NCBI GenBank assembly: GCA_019694575.1
Contig: JAIBBR010000024.1
Span: 1-47,131 of the forward strand
Direction: 5' to 3'
Origin: Myxococcaceae bacterium
GTDB lineage: Bacteria > Myxococcota > Myxococcia > Myxococcales > Myxococcaceae
DNA: 47,131 nucleotides
Shown here: piece by piece, positions 16,922 through 25,709 of the stretch
How the letters are laid out: every line of letters starts with the position of its first letter
Numbering within the stretch: position 1 is the first letter of the stretch
The notes under the pieces: generated by a model
The model's database searches: none
What the model was told of the DNA's origin: nothing
What the model saw: only the letters and a program-made list of their open reading frames with translations
Translations under genes and position numbers: made by a program

Positions 16922-17341
16922 ATGGCCACCCGCTTCGTTCCCTCCGATGCCGCCTGCCCCGACCACCCTGAACGGGCGGCGGTCGACATTTGCGTGCGCT
17001 GCGGCCGCTTCTTGTGCCAGTCATGCGTCACCAGCCGCGCGGCGAAGGTGATGTGCAAAGGCTGCGCAATGCGGCCAATGGTTCGCGCAGAAGACCCTTT
17101 TCCTCCCTTGGCGGTGGCGCTGTTGGTGATGGGCGTGCTGGGTTTGGTGGTGTTGCCATTGGGTTGGGCCGCTGGGCTCATGGGCCAAAGGCAGCTAAAC
17201 CGCATTGCGCGCGGCGCCGTCACCGAGCGCGGTGAATTTGCGTACCAGTGGGCGCGCGGGTTGGGCTGGGCGAGCTTGGCGGTCACCGTGGTGATGCTGC
17301 TCGCCGGCGCGTGGACATATTGGGGCGACGGCTCAATTTAA
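16922..17341 (+). CDS. B-box-type zinc-binding membrane protein with DUF4190-like segment
   Basis: 139 residues. The N-terminus has paired Cys/His ligands (CPDHPE, DICVRCGRFLCQSC, VMCKGC), resembling a B-box or rubredoxin-like zinc knuckle. Two membrane helices follow (about 61-84 and 113-133) around GLMGQRQLNRIARGAVTERG, the pattern seen in DUF4190 proteins. Proteins with this zinc-finger plus DUF4190 layout are common in myxobacteria; their role is unknown. It starts 32 bp after the SGNH gene and is followed by the palindromic element. Confidence 0.7.
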   Translation: MATRFVPSDAACPDHPERAAVDICVRCGRFLCQSCVTSRAAKVMCKGCAMRPMVRAEDPFPPLAVALLVMGVLGLVVLPLGWAAGLMGQRQLNRIARGAVTERGEFAYQWARGLGWASLAVTVVMLLAGAWTYWGDGSI

Positions 17342-17350
17342 GGGGTAGCG

Positions 17351-17466
17351 GGTGCCGGACTTTCCAAAATTCCAAAGTGATGGTCGGCCCGTCGATCAGC
17401 CCAAGCGAAGCACCCGTGCAGCCGAACCTGCGGCACAGAGTTTGGAATTTTGGAAAGTCCGGCACC
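17351..17466. repeat. 116-bp element with perfect 26-bp terminal inverted repeats
   Basis: Bases 17351-17376 are exactly the reverse complement of 17441-17466, with a 64-base non-repeated centre. The arms start GGTGCCGGACTTTCC and can fold into a very long hairpin. The size and shape fit a miniature inverted-repeat element or a large REP/BIME-like unit; a double-sided transcription stop for the convergent genes on either side is also possible. No transposase is present. Confidence 0.9.
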
Positions 17467-17518
17467 AGGTCTATGTGGCGGCGACCCGCTTTTCGTGCTC
17501 TCTTGTTTTATGTTTTCT

Positions 17519-18361
17519 TTAGCCTGCCGCTTGGGGCTTGGTCGTCAGCCCCTGCCGCGCCAAGAAGGCGGCGAAGTCGGGCCAGTGCGCTCCGGCGAAG
17601 TCGAAATCACCCGCGGCATAGGGTTGCGCAGCGGTAAGGGCAGCTTGCGGCGAATTGCCGAGCCGGTCTTGCGCGTAGGCCCGCAGCACATTGAGCAACC
17701 GCGACAGCGGCCCTAACACCGAGCGGTTATCGGCAGCGCGCGGCTCCAACATGTTGGCGACCGCTTCGAAGTGGCCTTGCATCGCCAGCACCATGACTTC
17801 GGCCAAAATCGCTTGCGGCACCGGCTCATGCCCACGCCGCTGCTGCACGGTTTCGAGCCATTGACTGGCCATTTGAACGTCGCCCTTCAACGCGAAACAA
17901 AACGCGATGTGCGCGGCAGAAGCCCCGTAGAGCCCCTTCACCCGTTTCATCGTGCGCCCACGCTCGCAAGCGCCGAAGAGCTCGAGCGCCCGGGCGACAT
18001 TGCCTGCGCGCAGCTCGACAATGCCCAAGTGGTACACCGACCAGGTGCGCTGCAAGCCCCACGAACGGCCAGCTGCGAGCTTGAAACCCAACCGCGCCGC
18101 GCCCAATTCGCCACTGTTCATCAGCGAAACCGAGGCCAGGTGCGCCGTTTCCCACCGTTTGATTTGCACCACGAAAAGGGCGAGCGTCACCAGCACTGCC
18201 GCGCCCGCGCCCATCACCACGCGCACCGGGTTGCTGACGAAAATGAACATCAGCACGAAAACCAAAAGCAGCAGCACCCACACCACCCACATGGGGCCAA
18301 AGCGGCTGGGGCGCAACGCGCGCTCGCGAGGCAAAGGCAACGCCTGAATGTTCACTGCCAT
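17519..18361 (-). CDS. Membrane-anchored TPR-like protein
   Basis: 280 residues. Two membrane helices at about 22-42 and 46-66 are followed by a soluble helical part with TPR-like pairs (SLMNSGELGAARLGFKLAAG, YHLGIVELRAGNVARALELF, ALKGDVQMASQWLETVQQRR, LAMQGHFEAVANML). Such domains bind partner proteins; no catalytic motif was seen. The ATG at 18361 is two bases after the cytidine deaminase stop, so the two form an operon. Function unknown. Confidence 0.75.
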   Translation of the reverse strand: MAVNIQALPLPRERALRPSRFGPMWVVWVLLLLVFVLMFIFVSNPVRVVMGAGAAVLVTLALFVVQIKRWETAHLASVSLMNSGELGAARLGFKLAAGRSWGLQRTWSVYHLGIVELRAGNVARALELFGACERGRTMKRVKGLYGASAAHIAFCFALKGDVQMASQWLETVQQRRGHEPVPQAILAEVMVLAMQGHFEAVANMLEPRAADNRSVLGPLSRLLNVLRAYAQDRLGNSPQAALTAAQPYAAGDFDFAGAHWPDFAAFLARQGLTTKPQAAG

Positions 18362-18363
18362 CG

Positions 18364-18801
18364 CTAAGCGTTACCCTTTTTGTTTTTGCTCTGGGCGAGC
18401 AGTGGCAAGAAAGAAGCGGTGAAGGTGTGCGGCAACAACCCGCCCAGGGTGTAGCTGGCCTCCAAGCCGCTCAAGGTGCGCGAGCGAATTTCGAGCTCGG
18501 GTGGCGCGAACTCGGCGAGCACCTGCCGGCACATGCCACAAGGCGGCGTGGGAATTTCACTGTCAACCACGATGGCCACTGCCCGCGGCCGGCCACCTTG
18601 TAATTGCATTTGCCCCACCGCGTGACGCTCGGCACAGACGGTGAGGCCGTAGCTGGCGTTCTCGACGTTGCAGCCCTGCACGGTTTGGCCGTTGTCGCAG
18701 AGAATCGCCGCGCCCACCGCGAAACCCGAGTACGGCGCGTGCGCGGCTTTTCGGGCCTTTTCTGCTTGGGTGAAGAGCGCCTTCCAAGAAATGACCGGCA
18801 T
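18364..18801 (-). CDS. cdd: Cytidine deaminase
   Basis: Zinc hydrolase turning cytidine and deoxycytidine into uridine and deoxyuridine in pyrimidine salvage. The 145 residues match the short tetrameric class. HAPYSGFAVGAAI is the substrate loop, NVENASYGLTVCAER contains the first zinc Cys and the catalytic Glu, and PTPPCGMCRQVLAEF contains the other two zinc Cys. It is co-transcribed with the downstream TPR-like gene. Confidence 0.95.
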   Translation of the reverse strand: MPVISWKALFTQAEKARKAAHAPYSGFAVGAAILCDNGQTVQGCNVENASYGLTVCAERHAVGQMQLQGGRPRAVAIVVDSEIPTPPCGMCRQVLAEFAPPELEIRSRTLSGLEASYTLGGLLPHTFTASFLPLLAQSKNKKGNA

Positions 18802-18856
18802 GGGCGCGGCACTCTACACAGTTCAGATCAGCGCAGCTGGAGAGAACGACAATATG

Positions 18857-18870
18857 TAAAGTCTGACACC
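18857..18870. repeat. 14-bp motif related to the arms of the 17.35-kb palindrome
   Basis: TAAAGTCTGACACC lies immediately before the TTG start of the protease gene. It matches the outer part of the 17441-17466 arm (GAAAGTCCGGCACC) at 11 of 14 positions. It may be a half-site of the same repeat family or a chance match; only one arm is seen. Confidence 0.35.
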
Positions 18871-19869
18871 TTGAAAGCCGCTGCACCGCCACCTGCTCCT
18901 CCTGCGTCGGGTTGGAGCACCCCCGCTGTCGCTGTCATCGCGCTCACCTGCGTGGGGCTCGGGTACGGCCTTCGTTCGCTGCGTTCATCACCCACGGCTC
19001 AAGTCGCCGCGGCTCCAGCGGTGGTGGCGTGGAGTCCGCCGCCTGTGCTCGATGACACCGTTGAACCCGCTTTTGCTCCTTCTGCCGCTGAAGAGGTGCC
19101 CAAGCTGGAACCTGTTCCCATGCCCACGTCTGTTGTCGTTCGTGAGCCTGAACCAGCACCCGTGAAACCCGCCGCGCCCCCGGCGAAATTCGCCAACCAG
19201 AAACGCTTCGTGGTGCCGTACAAGCCCAACGAAGGCGACACGGCGCGCATCATCATTCCCGTCAAAATCAACGGAGGCCCCACGGTGGCGATGGCGCTCG
19301 ACACGGGAGCTCCCGGTACGCTCATCACCTTCAAGCTCGCTGCACGGCTGGGCATTCTTCGCGAAGGCGACGGTCGCTTGGTGACGAAAGCGGGCGGCAT
19401 TGGCGGCACGGCGAACGCAGCCTTGGTGGTGCTCGATTCGTTGTCAGTGGGTGAGGCGAAAAGTGATTTCGTACCCGCGACGGTGACCGAGCTTTTTACG
19501 GACGCCTTCGAGGGGCTGGTGGGCATGGACTTTCTCGCCGGCTACTCATTGCAAATCGACACCGACCACCACGAGCTGATTTTTATCGAGCTGCCCACAG
19601 GGCCGGGGTGGCCGGCGGGCCATGACGAGACATGGTGGCGGCGCACTTTTCGGCAAGTCAAAGGCCAGCGCGAACACTGGAAAGCGCTACAAGTCTCGAT
19701 GCAAGAGCGCATCAACCGGTCGATGAGCTCAGCGGGCGAAGAAGCCGATGAGCTAAAAAAACTGCTCACTTTTTGTGAATCGCAGCACCGCGAAGCTGAA
19801 ATCTTAGAGCGGCGTCTTGACCGTTACGCCGCCAACCATTCGGTACCGCTCGAATGGCGCCGGCCTTAA
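18871..19869 (+). CDS. Retropepsin-like membrane-anchored aspartic protease
   Basis: About 332 residues from TTG 18871. A single membrane helix (about 15-32) is followed by a Pro/Ala/Val-rich spacer (about 40-105) and a retropepsin-type domain. VAMALDTGAPGTLITFKLAA contains the catalytic Asp144-Thr-Gly, and GLVGMDFLAGYSLQID is the family's second conserved segment. Bacterial members (PF13650/PF13975) act as single-domain dimers. A C-terminal helical tail with a Trp/Arg-rich part and coiled-coil character follows. The start is uncertain: the best-spaced Shine-Dalgarno (GGAGAG, 18840) leads to an ATG followed at once by TAA, in another frame, so TTG 18871 was taken. Divergent from cdd. Confidence 0.78.
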   Translation: MKAAAPPPAPPASGWSTPAVAVIALTCVGLGYGLRSLRSSPTAQVAAAPAVVAWSPPPVLDDTVEPAFAPSAAEEVPKLEPVPMPTSVVVREPEPAPVKPAAPPAKFANQKRFVVPYKPNEGDTARIIIPVKINGGPTVAMALDTGAPGTLITFKLAARLGILREGDGRLVTKAGGIGGTANAALVVLDSLSVGEAKSDFVPATVTELFTDAFEGLVGMDFLAGYSLQIDTDHHELIFIELPTGPGWPAGHDETWWRRTFRQVKGQREHWKALQVSMQERINRSMSSAGEEADELKKLLTFCESQHREAEILERRLDRYAANHSVPLEWRRP

Positions 19870-19902
19870 GACACCGCTCGAAAATGCTAAAGGCTTGTCC
19901 CC

Positions 19903-20691
19903 ATGTCTCGACCCCTCGCTCTCATCACCGGAGGCACCCGTGGCGTCGGCCGTGCCTTGAGCCTGCGCCTGGCCCAACGCGGTTACGACATCGTCGCCAC
20001 TTACCGCCGCGACACTGAAGCCGCCACCGCGCTGGAAAAAGAAGTCGCCGCACTGGGCACCACCTGCGTCACCCAAGCCGCCGACCAGTTAGAGCCAGAC
20101 ACGCTCAACGCTGTCTTTGACTTCATTCAAACGCGCTGGGGTCACCTCGACGCCTTCGTGGCCAACGCGGCGTCGACGAAATTCGCGCCGCTGCTCGACA
20201 CCAAAGCCCACCAAATGGACAAGACATTCAACGTCACGGTGAAGAGCTTTTTGCTCGGCAGCCAACGTGCCGCGCCGCTGCTGAAGGGGCGAAGCGGCGC
20301 CATTGTCGCCGTCTCAGGCATGGACTCACGCATGCCACTGCCTTTTCACGGCCTGCTCGGAGCGATGAAAGGCGCACTGGAAATTCTGGTGAAGTACCTG
20401 GCCGCCGAGCTCGCCGCCGACGGCATTCGCGTCAACGCAGTAAACCCGGGCTACATCGACACCGATTCGTCGCGGTTTTACGTCGGCGACGCGTGGGAAA
20501 AACTCGCTCCAATGTTGAGCGCCATGGTGCCCGCCGGCCGGGTGGGCAGCACTGACGACATTGCCCGCGCCATCGAATGGTTGTGCACGGCCGACTCTGC
20601 CTATGTCAACGGCACCACGCTGGTCGTCGATGGCGGGCTCGAAGTGAATTACCAGATGCACGCCGGCAGCAGGCTTTTGACCTACCCGTGA
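19903..20691 (+). CDS. SDR-family oxidoreductase, FabL-like, lacking the catalytic Tyr
   Basis: 262-residue short-chain dehydrogenase/reductase. TGGTRGVG is the cofactor-binding motif, followed by ANAAS and, towards the C-terminus, [20 protein letters not shown] and [11 protein letters not shown]. The overall pattern ([25 protein letters not shown]) is closest to FabL-type enoyl-ACP reductases. Ser138 and Lys156 of the active site are present. The Tyr is not: a YxxxK Tyr would be at Leu152 and a FabL-type YxxxxxxK Tyr at His149 ([10 protein letters not shown]). The protein may be non-catalytic or use another residue. Its stop overlaps the start of the PlsC gene, which suggests a lipid-related role. 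Confidence 0.85.
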   Translation: MSRPLALITGGTRGVGRALSLRLAQRGYDIVATYRRDTEAATALEKEVAALGTTCVTQAADQLEPDTLNAVFDFIQTRWGHLDAFVANAASTKFAPLLDTKAHQMDKTFNVTVKSFLLGSQRAAPLLKGRSGAIVAVSGMDSRMPLPFHGLLGAMKGALEILVKYLAAELAADGIRVNAVNPGYIDTDSSRFYVGDAWEKLAPMLSAMVPAGRVGSTDDIARAIEWLCTADSAYVNGTTLVVDGGLEVNYQMHAGSRLLTYP

Positions 20692-21407
20692 GGCGCCTCG
20701 TCACATTTTATTACTGGGCGATTTTTCTGGGCACCGCCATACCCGGCGTGATGCTGCTGGCGCTTTTTCGGCTGCTCACGTTTACCGTCGACCCGTACGC
20801 GCGGTGGTCGCACACATTCTTGGCCTGGTGGACCCACCCCTATTTGAAAGCGTGGCCACTGTGGCGGGTGCGCATTGAAGGCACTGAACATTTGCCGAAA
20901 GGCCCCTGTGTGATGGTGGCGAACCACCAGTCAGCGATGGACGTAGTGGCTTGTCTGGGGTTGCCGTACTCGTTCAAATTCGTCTCGAAAGCTTCGCTGC
21001 GCTCGGTGCCCATCGTCGGGCTGTCGATGCGGCTGGCGCGGTACGTCTTCGTTGAACGCGGTGACATGCGCTCAACCCGCAGCATGGTGGAGCAGTGCCG
21101 GCAGTGGCTGCAACACGGCATTTCGCTGCTCATCTTTCCCGAAGGCACTTATTCGGGCGGGCAGAAATTGCTGCCCTTCAAGCGCGGCGCGTTTGCGTTG
21201 GCGATTGCAGAACAGGTGCCGGTGGTGCCCGTGGTGCTGCGCGGCACCACCGACGTGCTCTTCGAAGACGGTCCGCTCATGGGTACCCGCGCCGACGTCA
21301 GCGTGACGGTGCTGCCGCCCATTGCCGTTTCTTCAGCAGATGACGACAGTGAATTGGCTGAACGTACCCGGCGAATTTTCAATGAGCAGCTGGGCCGGTT
21401 GGGCTGA
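20688..21407 (+). CDS. plsC: 1-acyl-sn-glycerol-3-phosphate acyltransferase (PlsC family)
   Basis: 239-residue membrane-bound acyltransferase that would convert lysophosphatidic to phosphatidic acid or acylate a related lipid. An N-terminal hydrophobic segment (about 6-30) precedes NHQSAMD (HX4D, His80 and Asp85). [30 protein letters not shown] and [11 protein letters not shown], the further acyltransferase blocks, are all present. The GTG start overlaps the SDR stop (GTGA), so the two are translationally coupled. A second PlsC-like gene is at 43085. Confidence 0.9.
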   Translation: MRRLVTFYYWAIFLGTAIPGVMLLALFRLLTFTVDPYARWSHTFLAWWTHPYLKAWPLWRVRIEGTEHLPKGPCVMVANHQSAMDVVACLGLPYSFKFVSKASLRSVPIVGLSMRLARYVFVERGDMRSTRSMVEQCRQWLQHGISLLIFPEGTYSGGQKLLPFKRGAFALAIAEQVPVVPVVLRGTTDVLFEDGPLMGTRADVSVTVLPPIAVSSADDDSELAERTRRIFNEQLGRLG

Positions 21408-21450
21408 AGGCAGCGCGGCAGGTGTTCGTCGTGGTACACCGTCAAGCCCC

Positions 21451-23133
21451 ATGCCGCACAAGAAGCTCGGAGCACCGCAGAGCCTCTTTCACCGCTGGTG
21501 CGAAACACCGTCTGACGACACCCTGGCGCGCGTTTACGCCGACTCGCTCACCGAGCGCGGAGACTCGCTGGGCGAAGTCATCGCGCTGGCCATCGAAGCA
21601 GACGCGGCAACTGCCAGCATCAACCCCTGGCTGCAAATGGCGCAAGAAACCGCGCAAGCGCTCGAGCCACGCGCCGAAGTCAGCCTCGAACCGGGCGCCG
21701 CCATCGCGCTCACCCTGCCGGCCGAGGCTTGGCTCGTGCACCGCAAAGCGCTGCGCGAGCAGCTGCCCGTCACCGCGCTCAATTTGACGGTCGTCGAGCC
21801 AGAGCATCTGCGCGCGCTCGGCCGAGCCGGGGTGCTGGGCCCGCTGCGGGCGCTCACCATCAGCTTCGGCTCGCGCAACAATGGGGCCCCCAGCGACCTG
21901 GCCGCGTTTTTGGGCTCTTCTGACCTCGCGAAGGTGACCGCGCTGTCGTTACCCATCGCCACGCCCGAAGCCATCGACGCGGTGGCCGGCGCTCGCCACT
22001 TGCACCAACTCACCACGCTGCGGCTACACGAAGCGCCAGGCGGCATTCCCTTGGGTACGCGGGGGTTACAAGCCTTAAGTCTCGCGCGCCACCTTCACGC
22101 GCTGCACACATTGGAGCTGCACTCGAGCCGCCTCGAAGAAGCCGGGCTCGACGCGCTTGGGCAAACCCAGTGGCCGCTGCAAGACGTGCGGCTGCACGGT
22201 TTTGCCGATGAGCCGTGGCTGCATTGGTTGTCGAAGCCGGCATGGAGCCAAAGGCTGCGCGCGCTCGACGTCAGCACCACGTGCGCGGCGCTCGAAAAAC
22301 CGACGCTCCCCAAGGCGATTGCCTGGCCATTTCTAAAGACACTCACCGTGCGTGAAGCCCGCGCCGTCACGTCTTCTGGGCCGCACCACGACGCACTGCT
22401 CACCGACTGGTGGGAGCGGCTCCAGGTGCCGGCACTCACCCACTTGTGCTTGCGCACACAGCAAGCGGGCCCCGTCTTCGCCGCGGCACTCACCCGTCAG
22501 CGTTTTAGCGAACAACTTCAGTCGCTCACGCTCTCGATGCGCCTCGATGACGCGTCGTTGAGCGCCCTGGCTTTCGGCCGGTGGAAAATGCTGCGCACGC
22601 TCGACGTGAAAGAAGGCACTCTCACCGAAGCCGGCACGCGGGCGTTGAGCGCTTCGGGCCTGCCGCGCGCGCTCGAGGCGTTGCACCTTGGCTCGTCACT
22701 CGATGCCGCGGCGGTGAACGCACTGACCAAAGCCGAATGGCCAAAGCTGCGCACCTTAAGCGTCAACGGCGATTGGGAAGGTTTGCTCGACGCTCCCGTT
22801 TTTGCCGCCCTCGAGCAGCTCACCGGCGCGCCGCAACGCGACGTGGCCGAAGCCTACGTGCGTGCGCCCGACTCGCAACTCACCGAATTGCATTTGCAGG
22901 GCCCTACCCGTGAAGCGCTCTTCGCGCTCGCCGGTACACCGCACACCGCGCGGTTGCGCAAACTCGTCATCGCGGGAGCTCAACAGCTCGACAACGCAGT
23001 GGCCGAAGCGCTCGTGTCGTCGCCGCATGTGCGCCCACACACGCTTTTCATTCGCCATGCGCACGGGCTCACCGCGCAGGGCAAAGCGACTTTGCTGCAA
23101 CGCTTTCGCCGTGGGTTGGTGCTGCAAGACTGA
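21451..23133 (+). CDS. TIGR02996-domain protein with degenerate leucine-rich repeats
   Basis: About 560 residues. Near residues 20-50, TLARVYADSLTERGDSLGEV fits TIGR02996, a short domain that accompanies repeats in Myxococcus and Gemmata. The rest is a series of irregular leucine-rich units, for example LRALTISF, LTTLRLHEAP, LHTLELHSS, LRTLDVKEGTLTEAG and LRTLSVNGD. It is probably a cytoplasmic interaction protein; no signal peptide or catalytic motif is visible. The start was placed at ATG 21451, 43 bp after plsC; the frame is open back to 21322 but overlaps plsC. Confidence 0.75.
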   Translation: MPHKKLGAPQSLFHRWCETPSDDTLARVYADSLTERGDSLGEVIALAIEADAATASINPWLQMAQETAQALEPRAEVSLEPGAAIALTLPAEAWLVHRKALREQLPVTALNLTVVEPEHLRALGRAGVLGPLRALTISFGSRNNGAPSDLAAFLGSSDLAKVTALSLPIATPEAIDAVAGARHLHQLTTLRLHEAPGGIPLGTRGLQALSLARHLHALHTLELHSSRLEEAGLDALGQTQWPLQDVRLHGFADEPWLHWLSKPAWSQRLRALDVSTTCAALEKPTLPKAIAWPFLKTLTVREARAVTSSGPHHDALLTDWWERLQVPALTHLCLRTQQAGPVFAAALTRQRFSEQLQSLTLSMRLDDASLSALAFGRWKMLRTLDVKEGTLTEAGTRALSASGLPRALEALHLGSSLDAAAVNALTKAEWPKLRTLSVNGDWEGLLDAPVFAALEQLTGAPQRDVAEAYVRAPDSQLTELHLQGPTREALFALAGTPHTARLRKLVIAGAQQLDNAVAEALVSSPHVRPHTLFIRHAHGLTAQGKATLLQRFRRGLVLQD

Positions 23134-23220
23134 CAGACTGACAATGCCAGGTTGTTTTTTGAGATTGAACGAGCGCAAGCTTCGCCCGAAAAAAATGTCT
23201 CGCGCACCACGGAGCATGCC

Positions 23221-24249
23221 ATGCAGCGATTCACACCATTGGCGCTGTTCGTTTTGGCGACGTCATGCACACTCACCTGCTGCGGGCGCTTTACGGCGGT
23301 TGAGGCCAACGACGCGGGCATCATCGCCGCCAACCCCGACGGCGGGGCGCTGACAAGCGGCGACGGAGGAACCCCCTTTGACGCTGGGCCACAGCGCCCA
23401 CCTGCCGACAGCGGCGTACCAGACGCCGGAGCAGCCGACGCGGGCGCGAGCATCACGCGCGAAGTGACCGTGCTCACCATCAACCTGTGGCACGATTTTC
23501 CCAACTTTACTGACCTCGACAAGCGCACCCAAATGGTGGCCGACTTCGTTCAGCAGCGGCAGCCTGACTTCGTCGCCGCGCAAGAAGCGGGCGAGAACGG
23601 GCTCATCAAAAACCGCTGCAAAGTCATCGCTGAAAAAGCGGGTTATCAATACCGCTGGGTGTCTGAAGGCGGTTTTCCCGCGGTGTTCGCCGAAGGCCCG
23701 TGCGTGCTCAGCCGCTGGCCGGTGATAGACGAGCAATTCATCGACTTGCCTCACCCGCAGCAGTCAGGCCTGGTGGTGCGCAAAGCCCAGGCGCTGCGCG
23801 TGCAATGGCCGCTAGGCCCGCTGACAATGGTGAGCACCCACTGGAGCAACGGCAACGACGCCGAAAACGACCGCGTTGACCAAGCCGCCGCGGTGTACCA
23901 ACTGGTGCGCCAATACGCTGGCCCGCTGCCCGTCTTCGTGGGAGGCGACTTGAATTCAACTCCCAACACACCGCCGATGACATTTTTGCGCGGCGAACAG
24001 GCGGTCAACGGCGTCACGTCGACCATGAAAGACGCGTGGCTGCAAGCACGGCCCAATGACCCTGGCCTCACCGCTTCAGCAGGCGCACCTGATGAGCGCA
24101 TCGACTATTTGTATATGGACCCTGGCACTCACTCACAGACACGCGTCATTGACTGCGAAGTGGTGCTCAACCAGGCCACCAACGGCGTGTACCCGTCAGA
24201 CCATTACGGCGTGCTGTGCCGCTTCGAAATTGCCACCCCAGCCAATTAA
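23221..24249 (+). CDS. Exported endonuclease/exonuclease/phosphatase-family lipoprotein
   Basis: 342 residues. The signal peptide ends in SCTLTCC, a lipobox giving a surface or periplasmic lipoprotein, followed by an Asp/Gly/Ala-rich linker (about 30-78). The EEP domain then shows VLTINLWHDF, FVAAQEAG (catalytic Glu), VSTHWSNG, VGGDLNSTPNT (Asp/Asn pair), DERIDYLYMD and PSDHYGVLCRF (Asp-His). All core metal and catalytic residues appear present. The substrate could be DNA, a sphingolipid or an inositol phosphate. The start ATG 23221 lies eight bases after CGGAG. Confidence 0.85.
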   Translation: MQRFTPLALFVLATSCTLTCCGRFTAVEANDAGIIAANPDGGALTSGDGGTPFDAGPQRPPADSGVPDAGAADAGASITREVTVLTINLWHDFPNFTDLDKRTQMVADFVQQRQPDFVAAQEAGENGLIKNRCKVIAEKAGYQYRWVSEGGFPAVFAEGPCVLSRWPVIDEQFIDLPHPQQSGLVVRKAQALRVQWPLGPLTMVSTHWSNGNDAENDRVDQAAAVYQLVRQYAGPLPVFVGGDLNSTPNTPPMTFLRGEQAVNGVTSTMKDAWLQARPNDPGLTASAGAPDERIDYLYMDPGTHSQTRVIDCEVVLNQATNGVYPSDHYGVLCRFEIATPAN

Positions 24250-24416
24250 AGTTCGGCTTGACGTGAAGTCACGCTCCCTACACCCGCGTACACAGAGCGA
24301 CCGACTGGAGTGTGAACTGCGGGTGAATTGATTGCCTGCAGGCCACAGTGCTGTGGGCAACCTGCCGAAAATAAAAGGGGCAGCCACACGGGCCCGGCCT
24401 TGCAGTGTTCTCCAAG

Positions 24417-24440
24417 CGAAACGACACCTTGGGTGTTTCG
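24417..24440 (+). promoter_or_regulatory. Hairpin just before the ribosome-binding site of the lectin-like lipoprotein gene
   Basis: CGAAA (24417-24421) pairs with TTTCG (24436-24440) and CACC (24425-24428) with GGTG (24432-24435), leaving a three-base loop and a three-base bulge. AAGG directly after it (24441-24444) is the likely ribosome-binding site of the ATG at 24456. A role in translation control is possible but unproven. Confidence 0.35.
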
Positions 24441-24455
24441 AAGGTACACCTCGGT

Positions 24456-25550
24456 ATGAAATCGCTTGCGCTAACCATCGCTGCCATGGCTTTCACCCTG
24501 GTCGGCTGCGAAGGCGTCATCAGTGGCGTCAATGATTCGTACCGTGGCTCGATGCAGCGCGTGTCTACCGGTGGCGCAGGCGGTGGCGGCGAGAATGTCA
24601 CGGGCACTGGCGGCGGCACTGGCAGTGGTGGCCAAGCAGCAACCGGTGGAGGCACTGGCACAGGCGGCAACACCGGCGGCGGCAACACGGGTGGGGGCAT
24701 AACCAACACGGGCGGCGGCGCGGGCGGCGGCGCGGGCGGCGGCACCAGCGGAACCGGCGGTGGTTTGGTGCAACCTACGGGGGCGTGGAGCCATGAGCCA
24801 GCTGGGGCAACCGTGCTCCTCGATTGCCCGATGGACAGCATGAACTGCGGCGGGCAAATGAAAAATTATTCAGGTAACGGCGGCGGCATCGTGCAAATGC
24901 CCGACGCGCCGTTTTCGCCTGGCGGCGTCTATTACAACCACTTGCCGGCGAACACAGCTTATGGAGACGGCACACAACTCACCTACACCAAGCCGGGGGC
25001 CGGCATCTCTGAGATGTACGTCGGCTTCTATTGGAAGATGAACGCTGATTTTCAGGGCGGAGCCTTCGCCAACAAGTTGTTCTTCGTTCGCACCTTCGAA
25101 AACCCCGCGGGGGGTGAGCCAGTCAATGGCGTGTTTGTGCTGTCGAATGGCCGCGACGAGCAGGGCAACTGGGTACCTTTTCACTTGAACTTCAGTCACA
25201 ACACCGGCGGGGGCAGGCTCGACAACAGCCACGTCTGTGACGCCGACATGGGGTTGACTTGCCGCCCCAACGTCAACGACGTGCCCATCGAGCGCGACAG
25301 GTGGTACTTGATTGAGGCCTATGTGAAGTCGAGCACGTGCATGACGTGCCGCGACGCCACGGTGCGCTGGTGGGTCAACGGCGAGTTGGTGGGCGACTAC
25401 ACCAACCTCAATTACGGCTCAGGCGTGGTGAATGAGTTCGTGTTTGATCACACCTGGGACGGCTACGAAAACATTCAGTGCCAAAACCGCGACTGCAGCA
25501 AAGAGTGGTACCACTACCTTGACCACGTACACCTCAGCACACGCGGCTAA
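24456..25550 (+). CDS. Lipoprotein with Gly/Thr-rich linker and lectin-like C-terminal domain
   Basis: 364 residues. MKSLALTIAAMAFTLVGC is a lipoprotein signal peptide with an LVGC lipobox. A low-complexity Gly/Thr/Asn linker (about 38-105) follows. The C-terminal about 240 residues form a beta-rich, aromatic domain (MYVGFYWKMNADFQGGAF, WVPFHLNFSHN, RWYLIEAYVK, VRWWVNGELVGDYT). This has the look of a concanavalin A-like jelly roll as in laminin G-like or polysaccharide-lyase proteins. Cys pairs (CDADMGLTC, CMTC, CQNRDC) suggest disulfides outside the cytoplasm. Carbohydrate binding is inferred. ATG 24456 was chosen as the start of the signal peptide. Confidence 0.7.
   Translation: MKSLALTIAAMAFTLVGCEGVISGVNDSYRGSMQRVSTGGAGGGGENVTGTGGGTGSGGQAATGGGTGTGGNTGGGNTGGGITNTGGGAGGGAGGGTSGTGGGLVQPTGAWSHEPAGATVLLDCPMDSMNCGGQMKNYSGNGGGIVQMPDAPFSPGGVYYNHLPANTAYGDGTQLTYTKPGAGISEMYVGFYWKMNADFQGGAFANKLFFVRTFENPAGGEPVNGVFVLSNGRDEQGNWVPFHLNFSHNTGGGRLDNSHVCDADMGLTCRPNVNDVPIERDRWYLIEAYVKSSTCMTCRDATVRWWVNGELVGDYTNLNYGSGVVNEFVFDHTWDGYENIQCQNRDCSKEWYHYLDHVHLSTRG
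24567..24768 (+). repeat. Low-complexity GGC-rich linker repeat
   Basis: Irregular tandem units of GGCGGC, ACNGGC and AACACNGGC encode the Gly/Thr/Asn-rich linker of the lipoprotein. The stretch is prone to length change and to assembly error. Confidence 0.85.
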
Positions 25551-25709
25551 CACCACTGCGTCATACCCCGGGCCGAGCCGAAGCGACCTTTGTCACAAGC
25601 AGCACGAGGCGCGACGAAACGGTGAGTTGGTGGCCCCATAACAACGAAGCGATGCGCAGCGAATCATTCGTCGGCGACAGGAGGGATGTGACGCAGTCGT
25701 TTTAAAGAC

